A stretch of DNA of 64,000 bases from Helianthus annuus (lineage: Eukaryota; Streptophyta; Magnoliopsida; Asterales; Asteraceae): the NCBI RefSeq assembly GCF_002127325.2, contig NC_035439.2, forward strand, positions 140,741,901-140,805,900, given 5' to 3'. Below the pieces are notes generated by a model. That model saw only the letters and a program-made list of their open reading frames with translations, was not told the origin of the DNA and ran no database searches. Position numbers and translations under genes: made by a program. This document shows positions 34,100-46,107 of the stretch, piece by piece. Each line of letters opens with the position of its first letter. Position 1 is the stretch's first letter.

Positions 34100-34605
34100 G
34101 AGTAAATTTTCATTTTAGTCCCATCAAAATTCTCATTTTAGACTTTTAGTCCAAATATTTTTTTTCTTGCTGTTTTAGTCCAAATAGTTTTGCTTTCTGT
34201 CATTTCAGTCCCTGACTTTTGTCATTTTTTTTTTGCCATTTTAGTACAGTGAAGATGATGGCGGTGGTTGTTGGTTTTACGATGATGGCAATGATGTTGG
34301 TTGATGACATGGGTGGCGGAAAAGTGACCGGTGGTGGTGGTGGTGGAAATAGTGGGTGGTTATGGTGGTTGAGTGGGTGGGTGGTGACAGTGTAGGCAGG
34401 TGGTGGCGATGATAGAAGGTTGTGATGAGGTGGATGGTGGGAGGTGGTGGTTGTGGTCGATGAAAATGACAAAAATGATAAAAGTCAGGGAGTAAAATGA
34501 CAGAAAACAAAACTATTTGGACTAAAATGGCAAGAAAAAAACTATTTGGGTTAAAGTAACAATTTTGGTCAAACTCAAGGACTAAAATGTCAATTTACTC
34601 AACTC
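34100..34605. mobile_element. MULE MITE with GGT-rich core
   Basis: Outer parts are inverted repeats (GAGTAAATTTTCATTTTAGT; right end GACTAAAATGTCAATTTACT, with an extra CAACTC at the very end). 9-bp duplication TTTATATAA. The core (34250-34460) is purine-rich GGTGGTGGTGG sequence; the proline-rich frames read from it on the minus strand are artefacts. Confidence 0.8.
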
Positions 34606-34754
34606 TTTATATAAGTTGGTTTCTATTGGAAAAATTATCATTTTCATATTTTTTATATACACCCTACGTTTCTACAAGTTGAAATTTCATCATTTATTCT
34701 ATATTTTATACTAAAAAGTTAGACGCGTGATGCGACGGGAAACATAAATATTGC

Positions 34755-35348
34755 TAGGGTGTGTATGGTTCGGTTGGTTTGTCTATTACCCTCAACCGAA
34801 GCCAAAATCCTATGCCTTTAATAGGCTTACATGGTCCTAGAAAATGAAAATGGGAAAACATGGGAATGGAAACAACTGCAAATCATGTGAACGTGAGTAA
34901 TGGCATACACCACCTACTACTCCACATTAATTAAACTAAAATAATAAAAATAAACAGAGAAACTTGCAAAATCGAAGATATCAGTTAGTTTATTTTATTA
35001 ATCAATCAGTTTTCGGTTGACCAGTTTGGTTTATTTGATTAGATTAATGATTTTTGGTTTGGTTCTTTTAATCTTGGTTGATAGCCAAAACCAAACTTGA
35101 AATAAGACTTTTGGTTAAAAATAAATAAAAATGAGGATTAAAGACATGAAATAGATGTATAAATACTTGAAATGAAAGTATAAATGTTTTCGGTTATATT
35201 TGGTTAATTGAAGGTACAAAGAAAACTGATAACCATTTTTTGGTTAATTGGGTTTTTGGTTAATCAATTATCAGTTAATGTAGTTTTTTATTGATTTCGG
35301 TTCGATTTCGTCTATTTCGATTAACGATTCAGTTATTGCTCACCCCTA
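34755..35348. mobile_element. hAT-type MITE, old
   Basis: Begins TAGGGTGTGTATGGTTCGGT and ends TTATTGCTCACCCCTA, with GGTTAATTCGGTT-type words between. No convincing 8-bp duplication, so boundaries are approximate. Confidence 0.5.
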
Positions 35349-36309
35349 GACACTACTAATCACGTAACATATCATTTTTTAATAAAAAAACTATAGCAAT
35401 ACAATACATAAATTAAAGAATAAAATGCTCGTTTTTATGGTGTAACTTTTAAAAAAATATATATTAATGTACATAAAAGTTATGACCGTTTAAAAATCGT
35501 AGGGTATTTAGCTTTTGGATAAAACGTAACTAATAATTAATTGATCAAAATTAGATTAAACATAAACGAATTAAAATGTAATAAAGATGGAGAATTTAAA
35601 AATCGTAGGGTATTTTAGCCTTTCAAAACAATAAGTGTATCACATGGAATGGAAAGAATCAAGAAAGTCTAAGATTTAATTTAAACTGAAAAAAGGAAAC
35701 TTTTGGCTACAAAAGAAGATCCCGACGTAGTAAAGAAACATCGGTTAACACGCAAAAGAACCTTGAATCAAAATAAAGTTTAAATTTGCTACATAATTAT
35801 AAAAACAAACCATTGCATTATATAATCAACTAGGTTAAAAACTCGTCAACAAAACATGTTGAATTGAATACATGATAAAATGTGAAAAGGAAAAATATTA
35901 TTTTAACAAGAAAAAATGGAAGAATGTTGAAACATAAAAGTCAATCATATTTCACTACTAGTAGGGTGCCCGCGCAATGGGGCGGGGGCGACATTTTGCA
36001 TTGCGACACTCGTTTCTGGTAGTTTCTCATTCATATAATATTTATGATAACATTATTGTGGTGGATATATGTCATAAGTATTACACTTGTCTAGTAATTG
36101 TTAAATTTAGAATTTAAATTATCAAGTACTTAAAGAAACCATTGGTGTAATAAAGTAACACACAAATAAGAAAAAATAAGTCTTAAACATAATTAAAAGT
36201 TATATAAAGTAGCACACAAATAAGTAAAGATACGTCTTAAACATAAATGTTGAAAACTAAAAGCTCAAGTGTCAAGCACTTTGCGTCATGAGGTTAAAAA
36301 TTTAGTAAT

Positions 36310-36478
36310 CATACGGCTTAAACATCTCAAAGATCTCATCCATATTGTCACACCATTATTTCTCATCATCGAGATCAACGTCCTCTGGAATTTCTTGTAT
36401 CTCTTCCTGTTTAATTGTTACATCTGTTGAAGGATGAGTTTCTTCTTTGATCTCCTCTTTAAGTAGTTTGGGGAACTG
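36310..36478 (-). pseudogene. Captured terminal exon with acidic tail
   Basis: After a CAG acceptor the minus strand reads QFPKLLKEEIKEETHPSTDV, then IKQEEIQEIPEDVDLDDEK and a stop near 36347. Acidic C-termini of this sort occur in Helitron-borne replication-protein-A-like genes, but nothing else here supports that identity. Confidence 0.35.
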
Positions 36479-37051
36479 AAAGAAACGTTAACTATTTTAG
36501 TTACATATGTTTTATCATGTAATTGTTATATATAAGATATGATAGATAGGTATATATAACATTACTTGTTACAAACTTTTTTAAAAAAAATCTTTTCTTT
36601 TTAAAAATAAAATGTTTTGTTTATAAATAAAATAAATAATTGTTTTACATATATAAAGTTTTGGTCTTTTATAAAAATTAATAATGAAAAGGCAAAAAAT
36701 ATTGTTTTTTTATAAAAATTAATAATCAAAAGACAAAAAATAAAGATAAGTTGTTATAATTGTAAAGTATGTTTATTTTATTGGTTTAATTGTAAAGTAT
36801 AATTTTATTTTTTAAAGCTCATAACTTTTTTTAAATATCCACGTAGTACTCATCCAATAAACTTTAAGTTTAAAATTTTTGTTTTTATAAAAATAAAAAA
36901 TAGTATATGACTCGTAAATACGTTTTAGTTCTTTAACTTAAATTGTTAAATTTCATTTTTACATATATAAAAATTTATATTTTTGTAGAATTTCAAGAAC
37001 TGTTTTTATAAAAAAAAAGGATGTTAAGAGTTTATATCTTTATTAACTTTA

Positions 37052-37379
37052 GAGTTAATTACATAATTAGTCCCTGTGGTTTGCACAAAATAACATACTT
37101 AGGTATTAATAGTTTAAAATCACCTTCTAGGGTATTAATTTTTCATTGTTTAACGTTTGGAGGTATTAACTTTTAGGGTATTAACATAGTTAGTCCTTGT
37201 GGTTTCCACAAAATAACATATTTAGGTACTAATAGAATGTGATTTTAAACCTACAAATAATGTTAATTCCTCCAAATGTTACAAAATGAAAAGTTAATAC
37301 CCTAGAATGTGATTTTAAACTATTAGTACCTAAGTATGTTATTTTGGCAAACCACAGGGACTAACTATGTAATTAACTC
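37052..37379. mobile_element. MULE MITE nested in the Helitron
   Basis: Ends GAGTTAATTACATAATTAGT / ACTAACTATGTAATTAACTC; perfect 9-bp duplication TTAACTTTA (37043-37051, 37380-37388). Same family as 26468-27225. Confidence 0.9.
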
Positions 37380-38023
37380 TTAACTTTATATTATACTAAG
37401 TTCAGATTTTTAGTTCCTAACTAGATTATCTATATGAGTATACTTTAACTTATAATCCCTAAAAATATGCAACACAATCTACTGTGTATCTAGTCAAGTT
37501 GGCAAAAAAATTTTGAAATTGAATAATATTATCTATAACAATATAGTTGAACTTATAATTCCTAGAAATTTGCAACACAGTTTAGTATTTATTTAGTAAA
37601 GATTATAAATTTCTGAAGTATTTTATTTATATTACTTGTTACAAAAAATATTTATAAAAGAATTATTTTTTAATAAAAACAAAAATGTTTTGTTTTAAAT
37701 AAAGTAAAAAAAAAAACTGTTTTACACATGTAAAGTTTCATTTTTAAGAAAAAATAATAATCAAATAACAAAAAAATAAAAGACAAGTTGTTATAGTTGT
37801 AAAGTAAATTTATTTTGTTGTTAAATGATAAAGTTCATAATTTTATTCTTTAAAGTTCATAACTTTTTTAAATATCCACATGATACTCATCCAATAAACT
37901 TTAAGTTTAAATTTTTGTTTTTATAAAAATAAAAAAAATACTAATTGACTCGTAAGTACGTTTCACACATTTAACTTTTAACTTTAATTGCTAAATTTCG
38001 TTTTTATATATATATGTATATAT

Positions 38024-38430
38024 GGGGGAATGCTAAAATGAGAACCACCTCGAGTTGTAAGAACCGTGAGAACTACACCGTAGGGGGCGCGGTGGACCAA
38101 AATTTTTTTTCATGGACGTAGATGCATGTATATAAACACCATTTGTAAAAAAAATTCAAAAAAAAATGTCGTGTGTGTAGTTTTGAGCGCCACAAGTTTG
38201 TGTTTACGGGACCCGTAAATCTGGTCGGAAAATTTACGGGTCCTGTAAACACAAACTTGTGTTGCTCAAAACTACACCCACGACATTTTTTTTTGAATTT
38301 TTTTTTTTACAAATGTTGTTTTTATACATGCATCTACGTTTCTGAAAAAAAAATTTGGTCCACCAAGGCCCGGATCAAAAAGCTCTCGCGGTTCTTACAA
38401 CTCGAGGTGGTTCTTATTTTAGCGCAATTC

Positions 38431-38431
<1 letters not shown>
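38024..38431. mobile_element. Fold-back element next to a TA microsatellite
   Basis: Almost the whole element is an inverted repeat: left GCTAAAATGAGAACCACCTC, right GAGGTGGTTCTTATTTTAGC, meeting around 38225 at facing ACCCGTAAA words. It begins after ATATATATATGTATATAT and ends before TATATGTGTG(TA)n. Non-coding; the frame 38173-38553 is incidental. Confidence 0.8.

Positions 38432-38439
<8 letters not shown>

Positions 38440-38479
<40 letters not shown>
38440..38479. repeat. (TA)20 microsatellite
   Basis: Pure TA dinucleotides between two unrelated inverted-repeat elements. Confidence 0.95.
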
Positions 38480-38481
<2 letters not shown>

Positions 38482-39686
38482 TCAGGATTTAGTGAAAACA
38501 GTGAAAAGTGTGAGAACGGTGAGAACGATTTTGGTGGTGACATGTGGCATTGATGTTAAATTACACTAAGGGGTAATATTGTCAAAAAAAACCTACTCAC
38601 ATGAACTGGGTGTTCAAATAAAACGCCATAAAAACACCCAATTCAGAAAAACGCCAAACACTCAAAAGCTATTTTTAAGCTATAATTTACAACAGCTCAA
38701 AAAACCATTTTTTTGAACGCCAGAAAAAACTCAAAAGCTATTTTTTTGAGCTATAATTTACAACTCCTCAAAAAACCATTTTTTAATGTAAAATATTCAA
38801 AAGCTATTTTTTGAGTTATAATTTACAACAGCTCAAAAAACCATTTTTTGAGCTAGCTCCTAATTAAAACGCCGTAACAAAAAAAAAACTATATTTTCAG
38901 GGTCCAAAGTGTAACTTATAGTGTAAACAAGTGTAAACAAGTGTGAACACAAGTATTTAATTGGTTTTATCATACACGCAGCTTTAGGGGAATGTGATTG
39001 GAAATAAAAGAATTCATACTCCAATGAAGACACACAGAGCTCCCAGTTAAAACGCCATAACAAAAAAAGCTATTTTTTGAGCTATAATTTACAACAGCTC
39101 AAAACCCCCCATTTTTTTGAGCCATCCGCCTAAATTAATATTTTTTGAGCTCAATAAAATCATAATTTGTACTGTAAAAACACCGTAAAACACGCAGTTC
39201 AGAAAAACGCCATGAAAAACTCAGTTGAAAACGCCATAAAACACTCAGTTCAGAAAAACGCCATGAAAATAACTAGTTAAAACACCATAAAAACACCTAG
39301 TTCAGAAAAACGCTATGAAAATACCTAGTCTAAAACGCCATAAAACATCCAGTTCAGAAAAACGACATAAAACCCAGTTAATTTTTTTTCGAAAAGTATA
39401 TCAATAGTATACTCATTGGAAAGATAAAAAACGCTGAGTTTTATGGTGTAATTTTTTTTGAAAAATAATCACGTATAAAAAAGTTATTGTCGTTTAAATA
39501 TGAGGGGGGAAATGGCATGTGATTAACATGTGCACCTTTGTTTGGATCTTCCTATTTTACCCCTCCTGGTAGCTACAAGACCCTTATTATTTACAAAAAT
39601 ACCACCGAATCAATCTCAGTCACAAACCACTAAGATCTTGTGGCTGAGAATCGTTCTCACCATTCTCACACTTTGAGGTGTTCTCT

Positions 39687-39688
<2 letters not shown>
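38480..39688. mobile_element. Second inverted-repeat element bounded by (TA)n
   Basis: Terminal parts share AAAGTGTGAGAACGGTGAGA, present in reverse complement with few changes at 39645-39680. The interior is built of two short repeat types: CTCAAAAGCTATTTTTTGAG / ATAATTTACAACAGCTC (38660-39110) and CAGTTCAGAAAAACGCCA (39195-39365). Flanked by (TA)n on both sides. Non-coding. Confidence 0.75.

Positions 39689-39756
<68 letters not shown>
39689..39756. repeat. (TA)33 microsatellite
   Basis: Long pure TA run on the right side of the element 38480-39688. Confidence 0.95.
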
Positions 39757-39760
<4 letters not shown>

Positions 39761-40205
39761 CTATGTTTTTTATAAAATTTTAATTTTTTTTAATAAAAAA
39801 ATAGGATGTTAAGAGTTTATATCTTTATTAAATTTATATCATAATAAGTTCAGTTTTTTAGTTTAGCTTTAAAGTTTATTACTTTATTATTTTTTAATTA
39901 AGAAATACAAATTATTAGATTAATACCCAAGAATAACTGTAATATTTTATAATTTCAGCTTGACTATATCTAACTGCAATATCTATTTATTGCAACTTTA
40001 GGATATTAAGTTATACAAGTTCAGTTGACTTGTAACTTTTGGATACTAACTTTATTTTGAATTTTATTAATATGGTCAATAACTGCATTATATTAACATT
40101 AAAAATAAAGTTCAAATTTAAAATAAACTTTATTCATACGTCAAGATCAAACATAACAACTGAAAAATGAAAAAAAAAACATAAAAGCAATTGATAGATT
40201 TCATA

Positions 40206-40859
40206 TTAGACTTCATGAAGTCTGTTCCGCTTCTGAATTGACACTCGAGGTAATTTTAATCGGGTTTTCTGGTTTGTGCTTGAATCAGCAGTATCTTCTA
40301 GTTCCTCTTTTTTGTCATTGTCCTCGGAATTGTCTAAATTAATAACCTCACTCGATTTCCATTCAGACAGTCTTTTGGATCTCTTCCTTTGAGTCTCAAA
40401 CTTTCGATCCTTAAAAAGGACAAAAATTGAATACAAAAGTTAAAAAAAAGATTAAATAAACCTTAAAATTACCTCTTCACTAATTCACGTTGAAGATTAG
40501 ACTTGTATGTACTAAACATTGCACCATAAGAAATAATATCAACACTTTTATCACTATCATCCTGCAATAAAACACAAATATAATAACATAACGAACATGT
40601 TAATATGAAAGATATACGCAAAAATAATACTTAAAAACCAGCAAAATCAATACCTTAGAAGTTTGTTCGACAACTGGGTTGTTTAAATTGACATGTTCAT
40701 CATGCAACTGAATCTGAAAAATAAAAAAAGTTAACATTCACATAAAAGTAAATAAAAGAAAACAATTATTCATTGCTGCAATATAACAGAACTGACCTTA
40801 GAGTTTTCAATCTCACATGCTTGGTTTTTCGCAACAATTGAATTCATAACTGGATCCAT
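40206..40859 (-). pseudogene. Captured four-exon coding set, unrecognised
   Basis: Minus-strand exons with canonical borders: 40859-40797 (MDPVMNSIVAKNQACEIENS), 40713-40654 (IQLHDEHVNLNNPVVEQTSK), 40561-40473 (DDSDKSVDIISYGAMFSTYK...) and 40409-40206 (basic RKRSKRL, acidic EVINLDNSEDNDKKEELEDT, then a stop). Exon 3 leaves two bases while the long open frame of exon 4 starts in phase, so the last junction does not keep frame as I read it. A small, highly charged, probably nuclear protein if ever made. No family recognised. It lies inside the Helitron with the same orientation. Confidence 0.45.
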
Positions 40860-41713
40860 TTTTTAACTTTGTTTAGCAATAGATATAGGGGTGTTCTGCT
40901 ATGTATTTATAGTAGTAACTATAGAAGTGCATTAGGGTTTAATTTTAGATATGTCACCCCTTTATTTAGGAAGTTTGTTGTCGTTAGTTTTAATTTTTTA
41001 TAAGATATATTTAAGTATAGATATTAGGCAGTTTTAATAAAATAAAATGTGACACATAATCAATTCTCAAATAGGCAAAATAATTAGCTATGCAAAGAAA
41101 CAATGAACAGGTAGAAAAAACTTAAATAGAACAATAATTTTAGGGCATTAATATTATCTTTATTTTGCACCAAAAAGATTTTAACTTTATTTATTTTGAA
41201 AATAGTAGTTGTTATTTTCTTCTTTAATCACTTGTACATTAAAGCATTATCGACTTGTACTTTTTAATCCATGCGTCGATATTGAAAAAGACAACTACCG
41301 AAATATCAACAAAAATGTGTAGGTCATCATGCCATCTTTGGATTTTTTTTAAACAATATAGTTTATAAGATATGCTAAGAATACGTAAAAAAATATAAGT
41401 TTGTTGTGGAGGTGTGAATTGTAACTAATTATCTATAATTTTGTTAAAACCTTAGGGATTTAAGTGTAATAAGTTTAAGGGCTAAAAAATAAATAGTGTT
41501 TAAAAGACCAAACTACCCTCATTTTAGGGGTCTTTTTATAAATAAGGGAGGGGGGTTCTTATTTTTTGGGTATCTTAAAATACCCCTCCCTCATGCATTA
41601 TAATATGGTATAGATAAAGTTCACAATTTACGTTACATTTGAGTTGAAACCGACACACTAATACGTAAGGAAAATAATGGGAAATAATGAGTAAGTCTTA
41701 GCGATATGTGGCG

Positions 41714-41912
41714 TAGTGACGGAGCTTAAACAAAAATTCGGCTGGGGCTGGACTTTTAAAATCCAAATCAGTAGGGGTCAGGCTCTTAAAAATCCAATTT
41801 TTTACATATAAAAATATTTTTGTCGGAAAATTTTTGAAAACATCTAACGCTACGAGCGAAAAACAGGCGAGGTTATGGCACGCCCCCAGCCCCAAAGAAG
41901 CTCCGCCAGTGA
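41714..41912. mobile_element. Small hAT-type MITE
   Basis: Ends TAGTGACGGAGCTT and AAGCTCCGCCAGTGA are inverted repeats. Flanking TGTGGCG and TGGGGCG are a near-match target duplication. The body contains GGCTGGGGCTGG and its complement-like GCCCCCAGCCCC. Confidence 0.6.
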
Positions 41913-42125
41913 TGGGGCGCTAAGTCCATGTCACCTCAGGAGATTTCGATCAATAGCCCCCCCCCCCACCTCAAACCATACCGAAGGCGCTATTGGAGGC
42001 ACTGTTGTTCGCCAGCGATCACAATAGCGAGCTTTTGCAACATGGATGGTAGGGCCTTGGTTGACTAGATGTTGCCAATGGCTCTTTTTTAAGATTTTTT
42101 TATTTTAAAAACAAATTTTTACCTT

Positions 42126-42223
42126 ATAAATATACACATTCAACACATTTTTTCACACACAACTTACCAATTCATCTCATCTTTTTATCACAAAAATCAT
42201 CTCTCCTAACCCATCATTTCATC
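42126..42223 (+). promoter_or_regulatory. Core promoter and leader of the PIF-associated gene
   Basis: TTATAAATATAC near 42125 serves as TATA box. About 30 bp further an AC/CT-rich leader with CACAAAAATCATC runs to the ATG at 42224. Confidence 0.45.
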
Positions 42224-43147
42224 ATGTTTACGTTCAATAACGACCCGAACGTGTTTTCTCCTAACAATACACGTTACATATCAAGTCAACAACACCCGTG
42301 GACCATCAATGCCATCACCGGCGAAGACGAATACCGACCTCTGCCGACTGAGAATTCACCAACACAGAACATGCAATCACGACAACCTCGACAAACACCT
42401 CAACCCGTTCAAATGCCAGATCTTTACATGTACCCTCATGGGTTTGGCCAATACATTTCATAGCCCTTGTCTCCTATGTCTCTACCAGATACCCAAACCG
42501 TAGTACCCAAAAGCCAACACGATCTCGAAACCGATATCCGCGAAACGTCATCCTTGCGGAGACATCGTAGAAAGCAACCCGACGCGTCACGAGCTAAAAA
42601 AGTCATGATAAGTGGACAATGAAAGAGGAGTTAGCCTTGCCACGAGCATGAGTCAACATATTTAAAGATCCCATTCTTGGTAATACTTTTTAAAGTATTT
42701 ATTTACTTATTTAATTGTATTTTACATGTTTAAAATTATATAATATTAATGTTTTAGTTTTAAAGCATACGTCTTTTTAAAAATATGTGACTTTTGTAAA
42801 TGTTTGAGGTATATAATTTCTAAAAGTGTTAAAAATGGTTACAGTTGTTGATCAGTTATGTTTAAACATGATGAAAAACATGAATAACATACTTGTGATA
42901 GTAGATAGGCCAGCAGGAAATCCAGTCAGAGATGCAACCATTGAGTTTGACATACTTGTCAAGATAATCTGGTCCTCCTTAGGGTGCAAAGTAATAATGG
43001 TAATGAACCGAATAAAGGGTAATTCGATTTGGAGAGAGAGACGATTTTTATGTTATGAGTAATCAAATTGTGTCTAACCTTTTAATCTCTATATTAATCT
43101 TATTATATATGAACCTAAGAGGAAACCCAATTAGTAAATAAGGGTAA

Positions 43148-44490
43148 GAGTAAAATGCACGGATAGTCCTGTAGTTTTGCAAAATAACACCTATAGTCCC
43201 CAACTTTTGGAAATTACACTGGCGCTCCTTGTGGTTTGACGGTTTGTTACTCAGATAGTCCGTGGAGTGGATGACGGTTAGTTTTCTCCGTTAAGTGGAT
43301 ATAAACTGACAAATTTACCCTTCATCTTCTCCACTCTATAAAAACCAAACAACCCCACCCCTACCTTTCTCTCTGTTACAACCCCCCCCCCAACAACCCC
43401 CCACAACCCCCAACCACCAACCACTACCCACCTCCAACCCACACGTCTTCTCTCTAAACAAAACCACCTTCACCACCTCTTCATCTTCATGTTCTCATTC
43501 TAACACCCACTCACATTTTTGCCACATTGTTCAACATAAATGGAAAGATCAATATAAACCAATTGTATTATATCAATAACAGCAATCTAAAAATATCGAA
43601 GACCTATACAATCACAAGTACTACAATCATACGAACAGGGGGCGATAGTCTAACTTTTGAAAGATGTTAGTTACAGCTGATCTCAGGCCGTTATGGTTTG
43701 TGTATAAAGAGGTACAGCTAGTTGCAATTAGGGGGATTCACTTAACCATTTTTGTTCATTCTTCCTGTGATCACTAACTAATAAAGAAGCCCTAATATTG
43801 GTCTTGATTTGATTCGTTATTTGATCTCAGTTTCATTCGATTCTATGTGAGTTCTTCATGTGTTATAATTTCAGAATTTGATAAATTTTATAACATACAC
43901 TTATTGTTATTTAGTAATGATGTGTACTTATGTTACAAATATGTTTTATTGTTGTTGCTGATGATGGTTATAAGGTTAAAATCTTGATACCACACTTACA
44001 AGTGACAAATACCCAAATCTGCTGATAACTCCAGAAAAAGGTTTATCAAAATCATCTGATGCAGATAAACTTTTGTCCCTGCTTCATGACCAAGTAAGAG
44101 CTGACTATTATAATATCATGTATTAAAATTTTTGATACAATCAAGTAAGAACTGTGGGTATATTTTTATCTTCATCTCCATCTTCATGTTCTCATTAATC
44201 TCTGCCTTCTCTCTTTCTCTCATTTCTCTGGTTAATGGTGGGGAAACAGAAAGAAAGGTTGGGGTGGATGGGGTTAGGGTGGGGTTGTTTTGTTTTTATA
44301 GAGTGGAGAAGATGAAGGGTAAATTTGTCATTTCGCATCCACTTAACGGAGAAAACTAACCGTCATCCACTCCAGGGACTATTCGAGTAACAAACTGTCA
44401 AACCACAGGGAGCACCAGTGTAATTTCCAAAAGTTGGGGACTATAGGTGTTATTTTGCAAAACTACAGGGACTATCCGTGCATTTTACTC
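43148..44490. mobile_element. MULE, 1.34 kb, long terminal inverted repeats
   Basis: Terminal inverted repeats of about 190 bp (GAGTAAAATGCACGGATAGT / ACTATCCGTGCATTTTACTC outermost). Perfect 9-bp duplication TAAGGGTAA at 43139-43147 and 44491-44499. The inner part of each arm has CT-rich sequence with TCTTCATGTTCTCATT (43486 and 44182). No transposase; the 600-bp core may be captured but I cannot name it. Confidence 0.92.
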
Positions 44491-44559
44491 TAAGGGTAAT
44501 ATGGTGCATCAACAGTTACCAACTAATTAAAATCTATAAATAAGTAACAATTTTGAGCT

Positions 44560-45731
44560 TGTGTTGCTTGTACCATTAGCTTTGGGTGTTTTTCAAAAAA
44601 AATTGGTATATGTGGTTGTGATTTATACACATGTCCACAGTCCACACATCTATGCAACACAGTCTGGGAGCAAGATAGAGTGTGAGAAACGGAGAGACAG
44701 GGTGCGGCCAACCACCACCTCCGGTGGCGGAGCCATGACGGATCTGTCGGCGTCTTCTCAGCATCGGGGAGTGTTGTACCCCTACCTACAGAGCAGAAGA
44801 CAAGGAATCCGGTGAGGCGGTGCGAGCTAGGGTTCTGACGAGACTCCGGTTAACTCCTGCATGAATTCCGGTAAGCCTCGATTCAGTTGTATGTTTATTT
44901 TTTCAGTTAGATGGGTCTATCTTGTGTACGTTTAAGCTATTTTCGATGTTACAGGCCTCCGGTTAAGCTCCGACGACTTCTCCGATTACCGATCTGGGTC
45001 TGCATGTTGTTAAATCTTAATTCTTAAAGATCAGTGGATGACCCGTATCCGGAAGTCAGCGTGGGTACAAAGGACGGATGGCAACAGTGGTTGCTGGAAC
45101 TTATCTTGATTCAAGAACTGATATGGGTGTTTGTTTGATAGATCTTAGTCAGTTAATCAATTGGTTCTCCCTCATATTCATTTACTTGAATGACAGTAAA
45201 ATGTCTTGCATTTTCACAATATCTTAACCTTTTATTTATTAACTTTTATGTTGCATAGGCTGAAAGCTTAAGTTTTTTCAAGAAAATTGATCAAGATGGT
45301 GAGAGGGAAGACTCAAATGAGGAGAATGCTAAAGTTGCTTTGATCATCTTCTCTCCAAGAGGTAAACCTTAGGTGATGAAGATGTTAGATATATAGTTCA
45401 ATAATCCATACTTATCTTTCAAACGGTACTCATTCTAGGTTTAGTTGTTTTAGTTCCCTGTTCCCACATTCTAAATTTGGGTAAAATTTATGAGATAAAT
45501 TTCAAGTTGGGAACCCCGTTGTTGAACCAACTTAAAACCGATTCAGTTAGGAAGGAACCTATTCAAGGTTTATTTTCTTTTTTGATCAATAACTATCTTG
45601 AGCTTAATTATGCGTATATTGCTTATTTTTGTTATTTTTATATACAGGGCTTTAGCCTCGTCTCTTTAGATCAAGTGCAAGAGAGCTTCTTTAGATTCAT
45701 GTGCAAGAGTGACAAAAATAAAATAAACTAG
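44560..45731 (+). pseudogene. Captured exon pieces, one MADS-like
   Basis: A leader and short ATG frame (44734-44815: MTDLSASSQHRGVLYPYLQS) ends near GTGAGG. A second ATG piece ends ATGAATTCCG then GTAAGC (about 44873). Exon 45259-45361, after a CATAG acceptor, reads AESLSFFKKIDQDGEREDSN then AKVALIIFSPRG before GTAAAC. VALIIFSPRG is the hallmark of the MADS-box core beta-strand, but the rest does not match. A last piece (45650-45731) ends CKSDKNKIN and stops. Together they look like a captured mosaic; the MADS match may be chance. Confidence 0.3.
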
Positions 45732-45775
45732 CAAAAACGGTATGAATATGCTTCACTTTGGGGGCCATTTATTTA

Positions 45776-46107
45776 GGCCATCCGTAGTCATAACGCCCCT
45801 TTGTGGGCGTTATGCGACACGTGGCGCGCCACGTCAGCGTGTGGGCGTTATGGGGCCTTATGCATTTAAGCCCGTAGTCATAAAGCCCCAGCCTAATCAT
45901 TACCCAATTAATTAATAAACCCTTAAACTATACATATATATGTATATATATGTGTCTGTGTGAGTGGAGAGAAAAGAAACAACAAGCATGGCGCCACGAA
46001 AATTATAGCGCTGCAAGAATTTTTTGGGCCATAGCGCCCTGCGTGGTGGTGTGCCCGGCGCCATAGCGGCGCTATGGTGGGCTAAAACGCCCCACTACGT
46101 TCAACCT
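45776..46107. mobile_element. PIF-like MITE
   Basis: Contains GCGACACGTGGCGCGCCACG and repeated GGGCGTTAT words, and ends CGCCCCACTACGTTCAACC, resembling 18455-18808 but diverged. Target duplication not clear. Confidence 0.6.

Larger units (their letters stand above)
35958..41614 (-). mobile_element. 5.7-kb Helitron with captured exons
   Basis: 5' end: TCTATACCATATTATAATGC from 41614 after an A, followed by GAGGGAGGGGTATTTTAAGA. 3' end: GC-rich imperfect hairpin around 35965-35995 then CTAG at 35958-35961. Inside are a spliced minus-strand coding set (40206-40859), an acidic exon (36310-36478), a MULE MITE, and two inverted-repeat elements in (TA)n tracts. No Rep/helicase, so non-autonomous. 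The nested insertions account for roughly 2 kb. Confidence 0.7.

Noticed and set aside
34200..34510. Pro-rich, extensin-like minus-strand frames
   Set aside because: They come from the GGT-rich core of a MULE MITE bounded by a 9-bp target duplication; not genes.
38173..38553. 126-codon frame with a Tyr-Ile repeat
   Set aside because: It crosses a fold-back element and a (TA)n tract; the Tyr-Ile run is just translated TA repeat.
41937..41965. C homopolymer as a possible regulatory quadruplex
   Set aside because: A single C run without the spaced four-tract pattern; similar G/C runs occur elsewhere in the window, for example in a MITE near 18770.
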